Under the pieces are notes generated by a model. The model did not search any database. It was not told where the DNA came from and saw only the letters and a list, made by a program, of their open reading frames with translations. From Stenotrophomonas sp. MYb238 (GTDB lineage Bacteria; Pseudomonadota; Gammaproteobacteria; Xanthomonadales; Xanthomonadaceae): a DNA stretch of 64,000 nt. Of this stretch, positions 26,867 to 36,768 are shown one piece after another. Location of the stretch: the NCBI RefSeq assembly GCF_009496535.1, contig NZ_WIDL01000004.1, positions 164,803 through 228,802 on the forward strand. The letters are read 5' to 3'. Both the position numbers and the translations under genes were made by a program. Position 1 is the first letter of the stretch; every line of letters begins with the position of its first letter.

Positions 26867-28327
26867 CTACAGCAGCGGCGACGCCAGGCGGGCCACCGCC
26901 TCGGGCAGCCGTTGCCGCCACAGCGGGCAGCGGCGGTCGGGCAGCACCGGCGTGGCCCGGGCGAACTCCTGTTCCAGGATCGCCTCCAGCTCCGCCGTCA
27001 GTCCGCGGTCGTGGTAGAGCATCGACAGCTCGAAGTTCAGGCGGAAGCTGCGGTGGTCGAAGTTGGCGCTGCCGACGATGCAGGTGTCGTCGTCGGCGAT
27101 GAAGGCCTTGGTGTGCAGCATGCGCGGGCCGTACTCGTAGATCTTGACCCCGGCCTGCAGCAGCTCGTCGTAGTAGGAGCGCCCGGCCAGGGTGACGAAC
27201 AGAGAATCGCTGCGCCGCGGCACCAGCAGGCGCGTGTCCAGGCCGCCGAGCGCGGCCGAGGTCAGCGCCATGCGCGCCGCTTCGCCGGGGACGAAGTACG
27301 GCGTCACCAGCCATACGCGGCGGGAGGCCTCGTGGATCGCCGCCACGTGCAGGCGGTGGATCGCCTCCCAGGAGGAATCCGGGCCGGAGACCAGCACCTG
27401 GGCCTGCACCGTGCCGTCCTCGCGCGCGGGACTGTCGGAAGGAAACAGGTCCTCGCGGTCGAAACGGGTCATGCCCTGCCCGCTGGCGTAGATCCAGTCC
27501 TCCAGGAACACCAGCTGCAGGCTGCGCACGACATGGCCGGCCAGGCGCGTGTGCAGGTCGCGGTAGGCATCGGGGTTGCGGCTGTCGTCCTCGGCGTCGG
27601 TGATGTTGATGCCGCCGGTGAAGGCGATCCGGCCGTCGATCACCACCAGCTTGCGGTGGGTGCGCAGGTTCAGCCAGGGACGCTTGAACGGTTTGAGCAG
27701 CTGGCGCGGGTGGAACCACACCACTTCCGCGCCGGCTTCGAGCAGGGGCTGCAGGAAGCGGCGCCTGATCCGCGAGGAGCCGACCGCGTCCAGCAGCAGG
27801 CGCACCGTGACCCCGGCCCTGGCGCGCTCGACGAGTGCGTCGCGCATCGCGGTGCCGGCATGGTCCGGCTCGAAGATGTAGTACTCCAGGTTCACGTGGC
27901 GCCGCGCGCCGGCGATCGCCTCCAGGATCGCCGCATAGGTCGCGCCGCCATCGACCAGCCAGTCCACGGCGGTCGCGGTGCTGGGCGGCAGGCCGGTGGT
28001 GGCCTGGCCGATGCGCGCCAGCTCGGTGCAGTGCACGTCCGCCGGGCAGACCGTGTTGTAGGCCTCCATGCCCTCGCGCGAGCGCCCGCGCCGCAGCCGC
28101 TGGCGCACGATCTTCTGCGGGCCGAACACGTAGAACACGAACAGGCCGATGTAGGGCAGCGCCGCCAGCGACAGGATCCAGCTCAGCGTCGCCACCGGCT
28201 CGCGTTTCTGCAGCAGGATGTAGCAGGCCAGCAGCACCAGGTACACCACGTAGGTGGCCGCCAGGACCTGGGCCGCGTGCGGGATGGAGGACACGCTGGT
28301 CCAGAGGCTGTGCAGGGTTTCGCGCAT
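26867..28327 (-). CDS. cls: Cardiolipin synthase (phospholipase D family)
   Basis: A 486-residue protein with two N-terminal membrane helices ([19 protein letters not shown] and [19 protein letters not shown]) and two HKD catalytic motifs, [18 protein letters not shown] and [18 protein letters not shown]. This is the ClsA-type layout that joins two phosphatidylglycerol molecules to make cardiolipin at the inner membrane. The ATG at 28327 gives the full N-terminal helices. It is divergent from the radical SAM gene. Confidence 0.93.
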   Translation of the reverse strand: MRETLHSLWTSVSSIPHAAQVLAATYVVYLVLLACYILLQKREPVATLSWILSLAALPYIGLFVFYVFGPQKIVRQRLRRGRSREGMEAYNTVCPADVHCTELARIGQATTGLPPSTATAVDWLVDGGATYAAILEAIAGARRHVNLEYYIFEPDHAGTAMRDALVERARAGVTVRLLLDAVGSSRIRRRFLQPLLEAGAEVVWFHPRQLLKPFKRPWLNLRTHRKLVVIDGRIAFTGGINITDAEDDSRNPDAYRDLHTRLAGHVVRSLQLVFLEDWIYASGQGMTRFDREDLFPSDSPAREDGTVQAQVLVSGPDSSWEAIHRLHVAAIHEASRRVWLVTPYFVPGEAARMALTSAALGGLDTRLLVPRRSDSLFVTLAGRSYYDELLQAGVKIYEYGPRMLHTKAFIADDDTCIVGSANFDHRSFRLNFELSMLYHDRGLTAELEAILEQEFARATPVLPDRRCPLWRQRLPEAVARLASPLL

Positions 28328-28437
28328 GCCGCGATTCTAGCCATGGCCGGTGCGCGGCGCGCGACATGGGCCGCCGCGTGCACCTGCATGAACGCCGCGT
28401 CGCTGCATCTGCGACGCGCCCGCGCTAGCGTAGCGCG

Positions 28438-29532
28438 ATGATGCCGACTCCGATCAAGGGCCGCGGTGCGAGCAGCCACCTGCCCGGCCGCTTCGAAACC
28501 ACCACCACCGACGCCGTCGACGATGGCTGGCTGGCCGACGAGGGCGAGGAATTCGCCGCGCCGCGCCTGCGCACCGATGTGCGCGTGGAAGTCGCGCGCA
28601 GCATCATCAGCCGCAACACCTCGCCGGACGTGGGTTTCGACCAGTCGGTGAATCCGTACCGCGGCTGCGAGCATGGCTGCTCCTACTGCTTCGCGCGGCC
28701 TACCCACGCCTACCTGAACCTGTCGCCGGGGCTGGATTTCGAGACCAAGATCTTCGCCAAGACCAACGCCGCCGAGCTGCTGCGCAGGGAGCTGGCCAAG
28801 CCCGGCTACGTGGTCAAGCCGATTGCCCTAGGCATCAACACCGACGCCTACCAGCCGGTCGAGCGCAGGCTGGGGATCACCCGCCAGCTGATCGAGGTGA
28901 TGCTGGAAACCCGCCATCCGTTCTCGCTGATCACCAAGAACGCGCTGGTCGAGCGCGACATCGACCTGCTGGCACCGCTGGCGGAGCAGCGTCTGGTCAA
29001 CGTGCACTTCTCGGTGACCTCGCTGGACCCGCACCTGTCGGCGAAACTGGAACCGCGCGCCTCCGCGCCGCATGCGCGGCTGCGGGCGATGCGGCGCCTG
29101 CACGAGGCGGGAATCCCGGTGGGGGTGATGGTCGCGCCGGTGATTCCCTGGGTCAACGACGCCGAACTGGAAGCGGTGCTGGAAGCCGCGCGCGATGCCG
29201 GCGCGCGCAGTGCCGGCTACGTGCTGCTGCGCCTGCCTTACGAGGTGGCGCCGCTGTTCCACGACTGGCTGCAGGCGCACCATCCGCAGCGGGCCGAGCA
29301 CGTGATGAGCACCATCAACCAGTTGCGCGGCGGCAAGGACTACGACAGCCGGTTCGGCAAGCGCATGCGCGGCGAAGGCGTTTACGCGCAGCTGCTGGCG
29401 CGGCGTTTCGCGCTGGCCAGCAAGCGCCTGGGCTTCAACGCCTCGCGCGAGCAGTGGCCATGGCTGGACTGCAGCCGTTTCGTGGCGCCGGCGCCGCCGC
29501 GCAAGGCCTCGCCGCAGGGCGAGTTGTTCTGA
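28438..29532 (+). CDS. PA0069-family radical SAM protein
   Basis: A 364-residue protein with the radical-SAM cluster motif C77-x3-C81-x2-C84 in NPYRGCEHGCSYCFARPTHA, a variant shared with SplB-like proteins. Other landmarks are GINTDAYQPVERRLGITR and the C-terminal GGKDYDSRFGKRMRGEG. Members of this conserved group are usually found as single genes and their reaction is not established. Two ATGs in tandem (28438 and 28441) are possible starts. Confidence 0.88.
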   Translation: MMPTPIKGRGASSHLPGRFETTTTDAVDDGWLADEGEEFAAPRLRTDVRVEVARSIISRNTSPDVGFDQSVNPYRGCEHGCSYCFARPTHAYLNLSPGLDFETKIFAKTNAAELLRRELAKPGYVVKPIALGINTDAYQPVERRLGITRQLIEVMLETRHPFSLITKNALVERDIDLLAPLAEQRLVNVHFSVTSLDPHLSAKLEPRASAPHARLRAMRRLHEAGIPVGVMVAPVIPWVNDAELEAVLEAARDAGARSAGYVLLRLPYEVAPLFHDWLQAHHPQRAEHVMSTINQLRGGKDYDSRFGKRMRGEGVYAQLLARRFALASKRLGFNASREQWPWLDCSRFVAPAPPRKASPQGELF

Positions 29533-29547
29533 GCCGCGTGGCCGCCG

Positions 29548-29973
29548 TCAGGGCCGGGTTTCGCCCAGCCGCGACGAGTGCGAGGCCACCATCTGCCAGC
29601 GGCCTTCGCGCAGCACCCACACGCGGGTGAAGCGGAAGCGCCCTTCCCAGGGCTGGCCGTCGCTGACCGCCGCCTGCACGCTGGTACCGGTGACGATGGC
29701 GGTATCGCCGTAGCGGCGCACCTGCACGTCCTGGTTGTCGATGCGGGTGTTGCGGCGCTGGCGCGTGGCCAGTTCCTGCAGGTAGTCGGCCTTGCGCTGC
29801 ACGCGGCCGTCGGAATGGGTGAGCAGCCAGTCCTCGGCCAGCAGCGGTGCCAACGCCGATGCGTCGCCCTGCAGGCGCAGGCGGTTCCAGTCGGTGTCGG
29901 CCTGCTCGAGTGTGGGCGTCTGCGCCCAGGCCAGGAGCGGAAACAGCAGCAGCGGGGCGATCAGTGCACGCAT
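29548..29973 (-). CDS. Exported nuclear-transport-factor-2-like protein (DUF4440 type)
   Basis: A 141-residue protein with a signal peptide (MRALIAPLLLFPLLAWA) and a small alpha+beta fold of the SnoaL/DUF4440 kind: LEQADTDWNRLRLQGDASAL, LLAEDWLLTHSDGRVQRKAD, VRRYGDTAIVTGT and RFRFTRVWVLREGRWQMVAS. Such domains act as small enzymes or ligand-binding pockets; the role here is unknown. AGGAAC lies before the chosen ATG at 29973. Confidence 0.8.
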   Translation of the reverse strand: MRALIAPLLLFPLLAWAQTPTLEQADTDWNRLRLQGDASALAPLLAEDWLLTHSDGRVQRKADYLQELATRQRRNTRIDNQDVQVRRYGDTAIVTGTSVQAAVSDGQPWEGRFRFTRVWVLREGRWQMVASHSSRLGETRP

Positions 29974-30085
29974 CGGCAGGTTCCTGGGAAGCCGGCGCCG
30001 ATGATGGCCGCAGCCGGCGCGGCCGGGTAGTGCCGCATGGCATGGCCGGCGTGCCATGCCGGATGCGGCCCCGCCGGGCGCAGGC

Positions 30086-31099
30086 TCAGGCCTGCACGTC
30101 GTGCTCGTGGTGGTAACGGGTGGCTTCGGCCACCTCGTTGCGCGAGCCGAGGAACACCGGCACGCGCTGATGCAGCTGGTCGGGCTGGATGTCGAGGATG
30201 CGCCGGCGCCCGTCGGTCGCCGCGCCGCCGGCCTGCTCGATCAGCATCGACATCGGGTTGGCCTCGTACATCAACCGCAGCTTGCCCGGCTTGGACGGCT
30301 CTTTCCTGTCCCACGGATAGATGAAGATGCCGCCGCGGGTGAGGATGCGGTGCACGTCGGCCACCATCGAGGCGATCCAGCGCATGTTGAAGTCCTTGCC
30401 GCGCACGCCTTCGCGGCCGGCCAGCAGGTCGGCCACGTAGCCCTGCATCGGCGCTTCCCAGTGGCGCTGGTTGGACATGTTGATGGCGAACTCCTTCGTG
30501 TCGGCCGGCACCTGCATGCCGCGCTGGGTCAGCACGAACTCGCCGGTCTCGCGGTCCAGGGTGAAGGCGTGGGTGCCGTGGCCGACGCTGAGCACCAGCA
30601 TCGTGCTCAGCCCGTAGATGCAGTAGCCGGCCGCGACCTGGCCCACGCCCGGCTGCAGGAAATGCTCGTCGCCGGGCTTGTCCACGCCGGCCGGCGCGCG
30701 CAGCACCGAGAAGATGGTGCCCACCGACACGTTCACGTCGATGTTGGAGCTGCCGTCCAGCGGATCGAACAGCAGCAGGAAGTCGCCGTGCGGATACTCC
30801 GACGGCACCGGCTGGCTGTGGTCCATTTCCTCCGACGCGCAGGCGGCCAAGTGGCCGCCCCAGGCATTGGCCTCGAGCAGGATCTCGTTGGAGATCACGT
30901 CCAGCTTCTTCTGCGCCTCGCCCTGCACGTTGCCGGTGCCGGCGTCGCCGAGCACGCCGCCCAGCGCACCCTTGCTCACCGCGATCGAGATGCTGGTGCA
31001 GGCGCGGGCCACCACCGCCACCAGCTGGCGCAGGTCGGCGTTGATGCGCCGGGCATGCTGTTCTTCGATCAGGAAGCGGGTCAGCGACGTGCGGGACAT
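30086..31099 (-). CDS. fbp: Class 1 fructose-1,6-bisphosphatase
   Basis: A 337-residue enzyme with the metal/substrate motif [20 protein letters not shown] and the sugar-phosphate binding segment [20 protein letters not shown]. It hydrolyses fructose-1,6-bisphosphate in gluconeogenesis, needed when cells grow on acids or on products of the KDG pathway encoded later in this window. It starts [22 protein letters not shown] palindrome and the aminotransferase terminator lie upstream. Confidence 0.96.
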   Translation of the reverse strand: MSRTSLTRFLIEEQHARRINADLRQLVAVVARACTSISIAVSKGALGGVLGDAGTGNVQGEAQKKLDVISNEILLEANAWGGHLAACASEEMDHSQPVPSEYPHGDFLLLFDPLDGSSNIDVNVSVGTIFSVLRAPAGVDKPGDEHFLQPGVGQVAAGYCIYGLSTMLVLSVGHGTHAFTLDRETGEFVLTQRGMQVPADTKEFAINMSNQRHWEAPMQGYVADLLAGREGVRGKDFNMRWIASMVADVHRILTRGGIFIYPWDRKEPSKPGKLRLMYEANPMSMLIEQAGGAATDGRRRILDIQPDQLHQRVPVFLGSRNEVAEATRYHHEHDVQA

Positions 31100-31230
31100 G
31101 GTCGGGAGCTACCTTCGGACAAAAGGGGCGCCATTGTCGCGGGTTGTCCGGATATTTGCGAACGCAGGCCAGGGTTTGTCCTGGTGCGGACATGGCGCCC
31201 GCGCGCCTGTCCCGTGCAGGTGGCGCCTCT

Positions 31231-31298
31231 GTAGGAGCGACTTCAGTCGCGATGGAGCTTTACCGGTAAAGCTCCATCGCGACTGAAGTCGCTCCTAC
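31231..31298. repeat. REP-like palindrome, copy 3
   Basis: GTAGGAGCGACTTCAGTCGC... is followed by a fully complementary right arm with ACCGGT at the very centre, making a perfect 68-bp palindrome. It lies between fbp and the aminotransferase gene. Confidence 0.92.
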
Positions 31299-31317
31299 GG
31301 GAGCGCGGCACGCGGGT

Positions 31318-31351
31318 ACAAAAAAGCCCGGGAAATCCCGGGCTTTTCCGT
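31318..31351 (-). terminator. Intrinsic terminator after the aromatic aminotransferase
   Basis: AAAAGCCCGGGA-AAT-CCCGGGCTTTT; on the minus strand it ends in CTTTTTTG, ~20 nt past the aminotransferase stop. Confidence 0.88.
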
Positions 31352-31369
31352 TGCGGCGCCGTGGCTGGA

Positions 31370-32572
31370 TCAGCCGCGGCTGACCTCGTAGACCGCCTTG
31401 GCCACGTAGTCCAGGTTCCTCTGGCTCAGCGCGGCCACGCAGATGCGGCCGGTGCCCACGGCGTAGATGCCGTACTCGTCGCGCAGGCGGTCCACCTGCG
31501 CCTTGCTCAGGCCCGAGTAGGAGAACATGCCGGCCTGCTGCTGGATGAAGCCGAATTCCGGCGCGCCCAGGGCGGCCAGCTTCTGCACCATGCCGGCGCG
31601 CAGGGCATGGATGCGCTCGCGCATTTCGGTCAGCTCGGCGCCCCACATGCCGCGCAGCTCGGCGCTGCCCAGCACGCCGGCCACCAGCGCGGCGCCATGG
31701 GTGGACGGGCTGGAGTAGATGGTGCGGATGATGCGCTTGACCTGCGACTGCACGGCCTTGGTCGAGGTCGCGTCCGGGCCCACCACCGACAGCGCGCCGA
31801 CGCGCTCGCCGTACAGCGAGAACGACTTGGAGTACGAATTGGCGACGACGAAGCTGTCAATGCCGGCCTCGGCGATGATGCGCACGGCCTGGCTGTCCTG
31901 CTCGATGCCCTTGTCGAAGCCCTGGTAGGCCATGTCGATGAAGGGGAACAGCTGGCGGTCCTTCAGCAGCGCGGCGACCTGCTGCCACTGCGCGGTGTCA
32001 AGGTCGGCGCCGGTCGGGTTATGGCAGCAGGCGTGCAGCAGCACCACGGTGCCCGGCTGCAGCTTCTGCAGGTCGGCGATCATGCCGGCGAAATCCAGGC
32101 CGTGGCTGGCGTTGTCGAAATAGGTGTAATCGACCACGTCGAAGCCGGCGGCGCCGAACACGGCGCGGTGGTTTTCCCAGCTCGGGTTGCTGATGGCGAC
32201 GGTGGCGTGCGGCAGCAGCTTGTGCAGCAGGTCCGCGCCCACGCGCAGCGCGCCGCTGCCACCGATGGTCTGCGAGGTGGCGACGCGGCCGGCGGCGATC
32301 AGCTCCGACCCCTCGCCGAACACCAGCTTCTGCGTGGCCTGGGTGTAGGCCGGCAGGCCGTCGATCGGCAGGTAGCCGCGCGGCTTGGCCTCGGCGGCGA
32401 GCTGCTGCTCGATCAGATGCACGGCGCGCAGCAGCGGGATGCGGCCGTCCTCGTCGTAATAGATGCCGACGCCAAGGTTGACCTTGGTCGGGCGCGGGTC
32501 GGCGTTGTAAGCCTCGGTCAGACCCAGGATCGGGTCGCCAGGAACCTGTTCCACGTTTGCAAAGAAGGACAC
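31370..32572 (-). CDS. Aspartate/aromatic amino acid aminotransferase
   Basis: A class I PLP aminotransferase of about 400 residues. Its N-terminus FFANVEQVPGDPILGLTEAY and motifs HACCHNPTGADL, FIDMAYQGFDKG and SYSKSFSLYGERVGAL (with the PLP lysine) place it in the AspC/TyrB group, which interconverts aspartate or aromatic amino acids with their oxo acids. No ATG lies near the conserved start; GTG at 32572 is the best candidate, with others at 32587 and 32632. AspC versus TyrB preference cannot be read from sequence alone. Confidence 0.92.
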   Translation of the reverse strand: MSFFANVEQVPGDPILGLTEAYNADPRPTKVNLGVGIYYDEDGRIPLLRAVHLIEQQLAAEAKPRGYLPIDGLPAYTQATQKLVFGEGSELIAAGRVATSQTIGGSGALRVGADLLHKLLPHATVAISNPSWENHRAVFGAAGFDVVDYTYFDNASHGLDFAGMIADLQKLQPGTVVLLHACCHNPTGADLDTAQWQQVAALLKDRQLFPFIDMAYQGFDKGIEQDSQAVRIIAEAGIDSFVVANSYSKSFSLYGERVGALSVVGPDATSTKAVQSQVKRIIRTIYSSPSTHGAALVAGVLGSAELRGMWGAELTEMRERIHALRAGMVQKLAALGAPEFGFIQQQAGMFSYSGLSKAQVDRLRDEYGIYAVGTGRICVAALSQRNLDYVAKAVYEVSRG

Positions 32573-32735
32573 GGCGGTACTCGTCACGGTGGCGGGAGGG
32601 GGAAGTTCGGGACGACCGCGCGGCGCGGTCAAACCGCCCCATCCTAACAGGGCCGCGGACCATTGGCCGCAGGGTTTCAGGCGGAACCGTCAGCGCGCGG
32701 TGCAGCGATCGGCGGCGATGGGCGATGATGCCCGC

Positions 32736-34877
32736 ATGAAGCGAAACGGGCGGTGGTTGCTGTTGACGGGATCGATGCTGGCGGCGCCGGCGACAACGCT
32801 GGCCGGCCCGGCGCTGGCCACGCTGGATGCCGTGCAGGTGCAGGCCGCGCGCGTCCATGCGGTCGACGACTTCGACCTGCCTGCGTCGATGACCACCCTC
32901 GGCGTGGACGCGGGCAACGGCCGGGGCGCGCTGGTCTCCGAGGCCCTGGGCGGCGTGCCCGGCCTGCTGGCGCGCGAGCGGCAGAACCTGGCGCAGGACA
33001 CGCAGCTGTCGATCCGCGGTTTCGGCGCGCGCTCCACCTTCGGCGTGCGCGGCGTGCGGCTGCTGGCCGACGGCGTGCCGGCGACGCTGCCCGACGGCCA
33101 GGGCCAGCTGTCGCATTTCAACCTGCTCGGCGCCGACCGCATCGACGTGCTGCGCGGTCCGTTCTCGGCCTTGTACGGCAACTCCTCTGGTGGCGTGGTG
33201 CAGCTGTGGAGCGCCGATGGCCAGGCAGGCGATCCGTGGCGGCTGCGTACCGCCGTCGGCAGCGACAACAGCCGCAGCTTCGGCCTGCAGCTCCGGGGCC
33301 AGGCCGACGCCATGCGCTACAACATCGCCGCCAGCCACTACCGCACCGATGGCTGGCGCGAACACAGCGCGGCGCGGCGCGGATTGCTCAACGCGCGGCT
33401 CGGGTTCGACCTTGCGCCGGGCCAGCGCCTGGACCTACTGTTCAACGTGCTCGATGCCCCGCACGCGCAGGACCCGCTGGGCCTGAGCCGCGAACAGGTG
33501 CGCCAGGACCCGCGCCAGGCCACCGCCGTCGCCACCCAGTACGACACCCGCAAATCGGTGCGGCAGGCGCAGGCCGGCGCGGTGTACACGCTGGATCGCG
33601 GGCGCCGGACCTGGCGGCTGATGGCCTACGCCGGGCAGCGCACGGTCGAGCAGTTCCTGGCGATCCCGCCATCGGCGCAGGCCAGCCCGCTGCATTCGGG
33701 CGGGGTGATCGACCTGGACGGCGGCTATGGCGGCGTGGATGCGCGCTGGGCCTGGCATGGCGCGCTGGCCGGCCGGCCGCTGGAACTGATGATCGGCGCC
33801 AACGCCGACCGCCAGCAGCAGCACCGCACCGGCCATGAGAACTTCGTCGGCGATACGCTGGGCGTCAGGGGCCGGCTGCGGCGCGACCAGCACGACCGCG
33901 TCGGCAACGTGGACCAGTTCGCGCAGGCCTGGTGGGAAATCGGCCCGCGCTGGTCGCTGCTGGCCGGGGCGCGCCACAGCCGGGTGCGGTTCCGGTCCGA
34001 CGACCATTACATCGGCGCCGGCAATCCCGACGACAGCGGCCGTCGCGACTACGCGGCCACCACGCCGGTGGCCGGGCTGGTGTTCCGTGCCGGCGAGAAC
34101 CTGCGCCTGTATGCCTCGGCCGGCCGCGGCTTCGAGACGCCGACCTTCAACGAGCTGGGCTACCGCGCCGATGGCGGCGCCGGGCTGGCGCTGGACCTGT
34201 CCCCGGCCACCAGCCGCAACGTCGAACTCGGCGCCAAGTGGCGCACGCAGGCCGGCGCGCGGCTGGAGCTGGCGCTGTTCCGCGCCGACACCGACGACGA
34301 GCTGGCCGTGGCCAGCAACCGCGGCGGCCGCAGCAGCTACCGCAACATCGGCGCCACCCGCCGCCAGGGCGTGGAGCTGGGCTGGCTGCAGCCCGTCGGC
34401 GATACCCAGCAGCTGCAGCTGGCCTGGACCTGGCTGCAGGCCAGCGTGCGCGAAGGCTACCTGACCTGCACCGGCCTGCCCGCGCCCTGCACCCTGCCGC
34501 GCAACCCGGTGGCGGCCGGCACCGCGCTGCCGGGCGTGCCGCGCCAGCAGTTCCACGCGCGCTGGCGCTGGCAACCGGGACCGTGGCAACTGGCCGTGGA
34601 AACCGTGGCCGCGGGCGCCACGCCCGCCAACGACCTGGGCGATGCCCGCGCGCCGGGCCATGCGCTGCTCAACCTGGAAGCCGTGCGGCAATGGCGGACC
34701 ACGCGCGGCCCGCTGCGCGTGTTCGCGCGCGTGGACAACCTGCTGGACCGGCGCCACATCGGTTCGGTCATCGTCAACGACGGCAACCAGCGCTACTACG
34801 AACCGGGCCCGGGCCGTGGCTGGACGCTGGGCCTGGAATGGCAGTGGGCGCGGCCGGCGGCGTCGGACGACGGCTGA
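32736..34877 (+). CDS. TonB-dependent receptor, YncD/PqqU-like
   Basis: A 713-residue outer-membrane receptor with a signal peptide (LLLTGSMLAAPATTLAGPALA), a plug domain, and a 22-strand-type barrel ending GRGWTLGLEWQWARP. The plug segment with LSIRGFGARSTFGVRGVRLL, ATLPDGQGQ and LRGPFSALYGNSSGGVVQLW closely resembles E. coli YncD, the receptor now called PqqU that imports pyrroloquinoline quinone. The substrate here is inferred from that resemblance, recalled and not computed. It is a single gene with no adjacent periplasmic or inner-membrane transporter. Confidence 0.85.
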   Translation: MKRNGRWLLLTGSMLAAPATTLAGPALATLDAVQVQAARVHAVDDFDLPASMTTLGVDAGNGRGALVSEALGGVPGLLARERQNLAQDTQLSIRGFGARSTFGVRGVRLLADGVPATLPDGQGQLSHFNLLGADRIDVLRGPFSALYGNSSGGVVQLWSADGQAGDPWRLRTAVGSDNSRSFGLQLRGQADAMRYNIAASHYRTDGWREHSAARRGLLNARLGFDLAPGQRLDLLFNVLDAPHAQDPLGLSREQVRQDPRQATAVATQYDTRKSVRQAQAGAVYTLDRGRRTWRLMAYAGQRTVEQFLAIPPSAQASPLHSGGVIDLDGGYGGVDARWAWHGALAGRPLELMIGANADRQQQHRTGHENFVGDTLGVRGRLRRDQHDRVGNVDQFAQAWWEIGPRWSLLAGARHSRVRFRSDDHYIGAGNPDDSGRRDYAATTPVAGLVFRAGENLRLYASAGRGFETPTFNELGYRADGGAGLALDLSPATSRNVELGAKWRTQAGARLELALFRADTDDELAVASNRGGRSSYRNIGATRRQGVELGWLQPVGDTQQLQLAWTWLQASVREGYLTCTGLPAPCTLPRNPVAAGTALPGVPRQQFHARWRWQPGPWQLAVETVAAGATPANDLGDARAPGHALLNLEAVRQWRTTRGPLRVFARVDNLLDRRHIGSVIVNDGNQRYYEPGPGRGWTLGLEWQWARPAASDDG

Positions 34878-34992
34878 GAGCCTGCGGGCGGGTGCATGCC
34901 GTCCCGTTGCGGATGTTCGATGGCGGGCAGTCGCAGGTGCCGGGCGTGCCCGGCACGGGAGTTCAGCGGGAAAGTTTCTGGCGGAGCGTGTT

Positions 34993-35064
34993 GTAGGAGC
35001 GCACTTCAGTGCGCGATGGAGCTTTCCCGATACAGCTCCATCGCGCACTGAAGTGCGCTCCTAC
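34993..35064. repeat. REP-like palindrome, copy 4 (longer stem)
   Basis: GTAGGAGCGCACTTCAGTGCGC... and its reverse complement. Both arms carry an extra GC relative to the other copies (GCGCACTTCAGTGCGC versus GCGACTTCAGTCGC), a paired insertion that keeps the hairpin. A short GGGCGTTCCTACGGGCG remnant follows. Confidence 0.92.
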
Positions 35065-35120
35065 GGGCGTTCCTACGGGCGCTCGTGCGGTGATTCCGGG
35101 TGCACAAGGCCCTTGGTATC

Positions 35121-35759
35121 TCAGCCGGGCAGCACCGCCGCCTCGCGCGCCAGCCGCTCGATGCCGGCCCAGTCGCGCGCCGCCAGCAGGTCGCGCGTGG
35201 TCAGCCACGAACCGCCGACGCACAGCACGTTGGGCAGGTGCAGGAACTGCGCGGCGGTCTGCGCGCCGATGCCGCCGGTCGGGCAGAAGCGCACGTCGCC
35301 GAACGGGCCGTTCCACGCCGCCAGCATCGCCGCGCCGCCGGCCTGCACCGCCGGGAAGAACTTGAACGTGTCCAGGCCCTGCTCCAGCCCGCGCATCAGT
35401 TCCGACGAGGTGGCCACGCCCGGCAGGAACGGCAGGTCGGTAGCGCGCGCGGCGGCGTAGAGCCGGTCGGTGGCGCCCGGCGACACCGCGAAGCGACCGC
35501 CGATGGCTTTGACCTGCTCCATCTGCCGCGCGTCGAGCACGGTGCCGGCGCCGACCACCGCGTCGGGCACGGCCTCGACCATCGCCTTGATCGCCTCCAT
35601 CGCGGTGGGCGTGCGCAGCGTCACCTCGATCACCGGCAGCCCGCCGCGGAACAGCACCTGCGCCACCTGCACGGCGTCGTCGATGCCGTCGGGCGTGAAC
35701 ACCGGGATCACCGGCGCCAGCTTGAGCACGGCGCGCACGCGCGGATCAGCGCCGGACAT
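35121..35759 (-). CDS. eda: KDPG/KHG aldolase
   Basis: A 212-residue class I aldolase. The Schiff-base Lys133 lies in FKFFPA and the catalytic Glu in VIEVTLRTP; GAGTVL and FAVSPG complete the phosphate pocket. It cleaves 2-keto-3-deoxy-6-phosphogluconate to pyruvate and glyceraldehyde-3-phosphate. Its ATG overlaps the end of kdgK by 14 bases, so the kinase and aldolase are made together as the last two steps of uronate catabolism. Confidence 0.95.
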   Translation of the reverse strand: MSGADPRVRAVLKLAPVIPVFTPDGIDDAVQVAQVLFRGGLPVIEVTLRTPTAMEAIKAMVEAVPDAVVGAGTVLDARQMEQVKAIGGRFAVSPGATDRLYAAARATDLPFLPGVATSSELMRGLEQGLDTFKFFPAVQAGGAAMLAAWNGPFGDVRFCPTGGIGAQTAAQFLHLPNVLCVGGSWLTTRDLLAARDWAGIERLAREAAVLPG

Positions 35760-36768
35760 CGAACCTGCCCTCGCCCACCAGGGCCATCACGTCGGCCACG
35801 CCGACCGGGTTGAAATCGCCGGGAATGGAGTGCTTCAGGCAACCGGCAGCCAGGCCGAAGCGGATCGTGGCCTCGGCGTCGAAGCCCTCGATCAGGCCAT
35901 GCAGCACGCCGGCGGCGAAGGCGTCGCCGCCGCCGATGCGGTCGACGATGTCGGTCAGTTCCTCGGCCGGCGCGACCGCACGGGCACCGTCGCGGCCGAG
36001 CAGCATCGCGCCGAGCGAGTGGTGGCCGACGCTGTGCGCCATGCGCTGGGTGCAGGCCATGTACTGCAGCCGCGGGAAGGCGGCGAACGCCATCGCCGCG
36101 GCCGCGTCCACGCGCGCCTGCGCGTCGGCCTGCGGGAACTCGCCGCCCAGCACCACGCCGATGTCGCGGTGGTCGGCGAACACGATGTGCGCGCAGTCGA
36201 ACAGGTCGCGCAGGATCGCCCGGGCGTCGCCGCCCCAGCGTTCCCACAGCTTCGGCCGGAAATTGCCGTCGAAGGAGACCTTGATGCCCGCCGCGTTGGC
36301 CGCGCGCGCGGCCGCCAGCGTGGCCTGCGCCGCCTCGGCGCCGAGCGCCGGACTGACCCCGGACAGGTGCAGCCACTGCGCGCCGTGCAGCAGCGCCGGC
36401 CAGTCGTAGCTATCGGCGCGCGCGTTGGCGAAGGCCGAATCGGCGCGGTCGTAGACCACTTCGCTGGGCCGGTGGCCGGCGCCGGTGGTCAGGAAGTACA
36501 GCCCCATGCGGCCCTCGCCGCGACGCACCCGGCCGGTGTCCACCCCATGCCGGCGCAGCTCGCCGGTCACCGCCGCGCCCAGCGGGTTGTCGGCGACCAC
36601 GCCGATCATCGCGACGTCGTGGCCGAAATGCGCCAGCGACACGCCGACATTGGCCTCGGCGCCGCCGCAATGCACCTCCAGCGACGGGCTCTGCAGCAGC
36701 AGCTGGTGGCCGGGCGCGCCGAGCCGCAGCAGCAGCTCGCCGAAACAGACAACACGGGGGGAACTCAT
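35746..36768 (-). CDS. kdgK: 2-keto-3-deoxygluconate kinase (PfkB family)
   Basis: A 340-residue PfkB-family sugar kinase with N-terminal VCFGELLLRL and HCGGAEANVGVSLAHFG, and the anion hole and catalytic base GGGDAFAAG with Asp282. Overlap with eda makes KDG the likely substrate (KDG + ATP -> KDPG). Two ATGACACCG-type sites occupy the upstream region shared with the divergent TonB receptor gene. Confidence 0.93.
   Translation of the reverse strand: MSSPRVVCFGELLLRLGAPGHQLLLQSPSLEVHCGGAEANVGVSLAHFGHDVAMIGVVADNPLGAAVTGELRRHGVDTGRVRRGEGRMGLYFLTTGAGHRPSEVVYDRADSAFANARADSYDWPALLHGAQWLHLSGVSPALGAEAAQATLAAARAANAAGIKVSFDGNFRPKLWERWGGDARAILRDLFDCAHIVFADHRDIGVVLGGEFPQADAQARVDAAAAMAFAAFPRLQYMACTQRMAHSVGHHSLGAMLLGRDGARAVAPAEELTDIVDRIGGGDAFAAGVLHGLIEGFDAEATIRFGLAAGCLKHSIPGDFNPVGVADVMALVGEGRFDVRR

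Noticed and set aside
32546-32561. Possible extra parS (TTCCACGTTTGCAAAG)
   Set aside because: Only one half matches; the right arm of the palindrome is missing and it lies inside the aminotransferase coding start.
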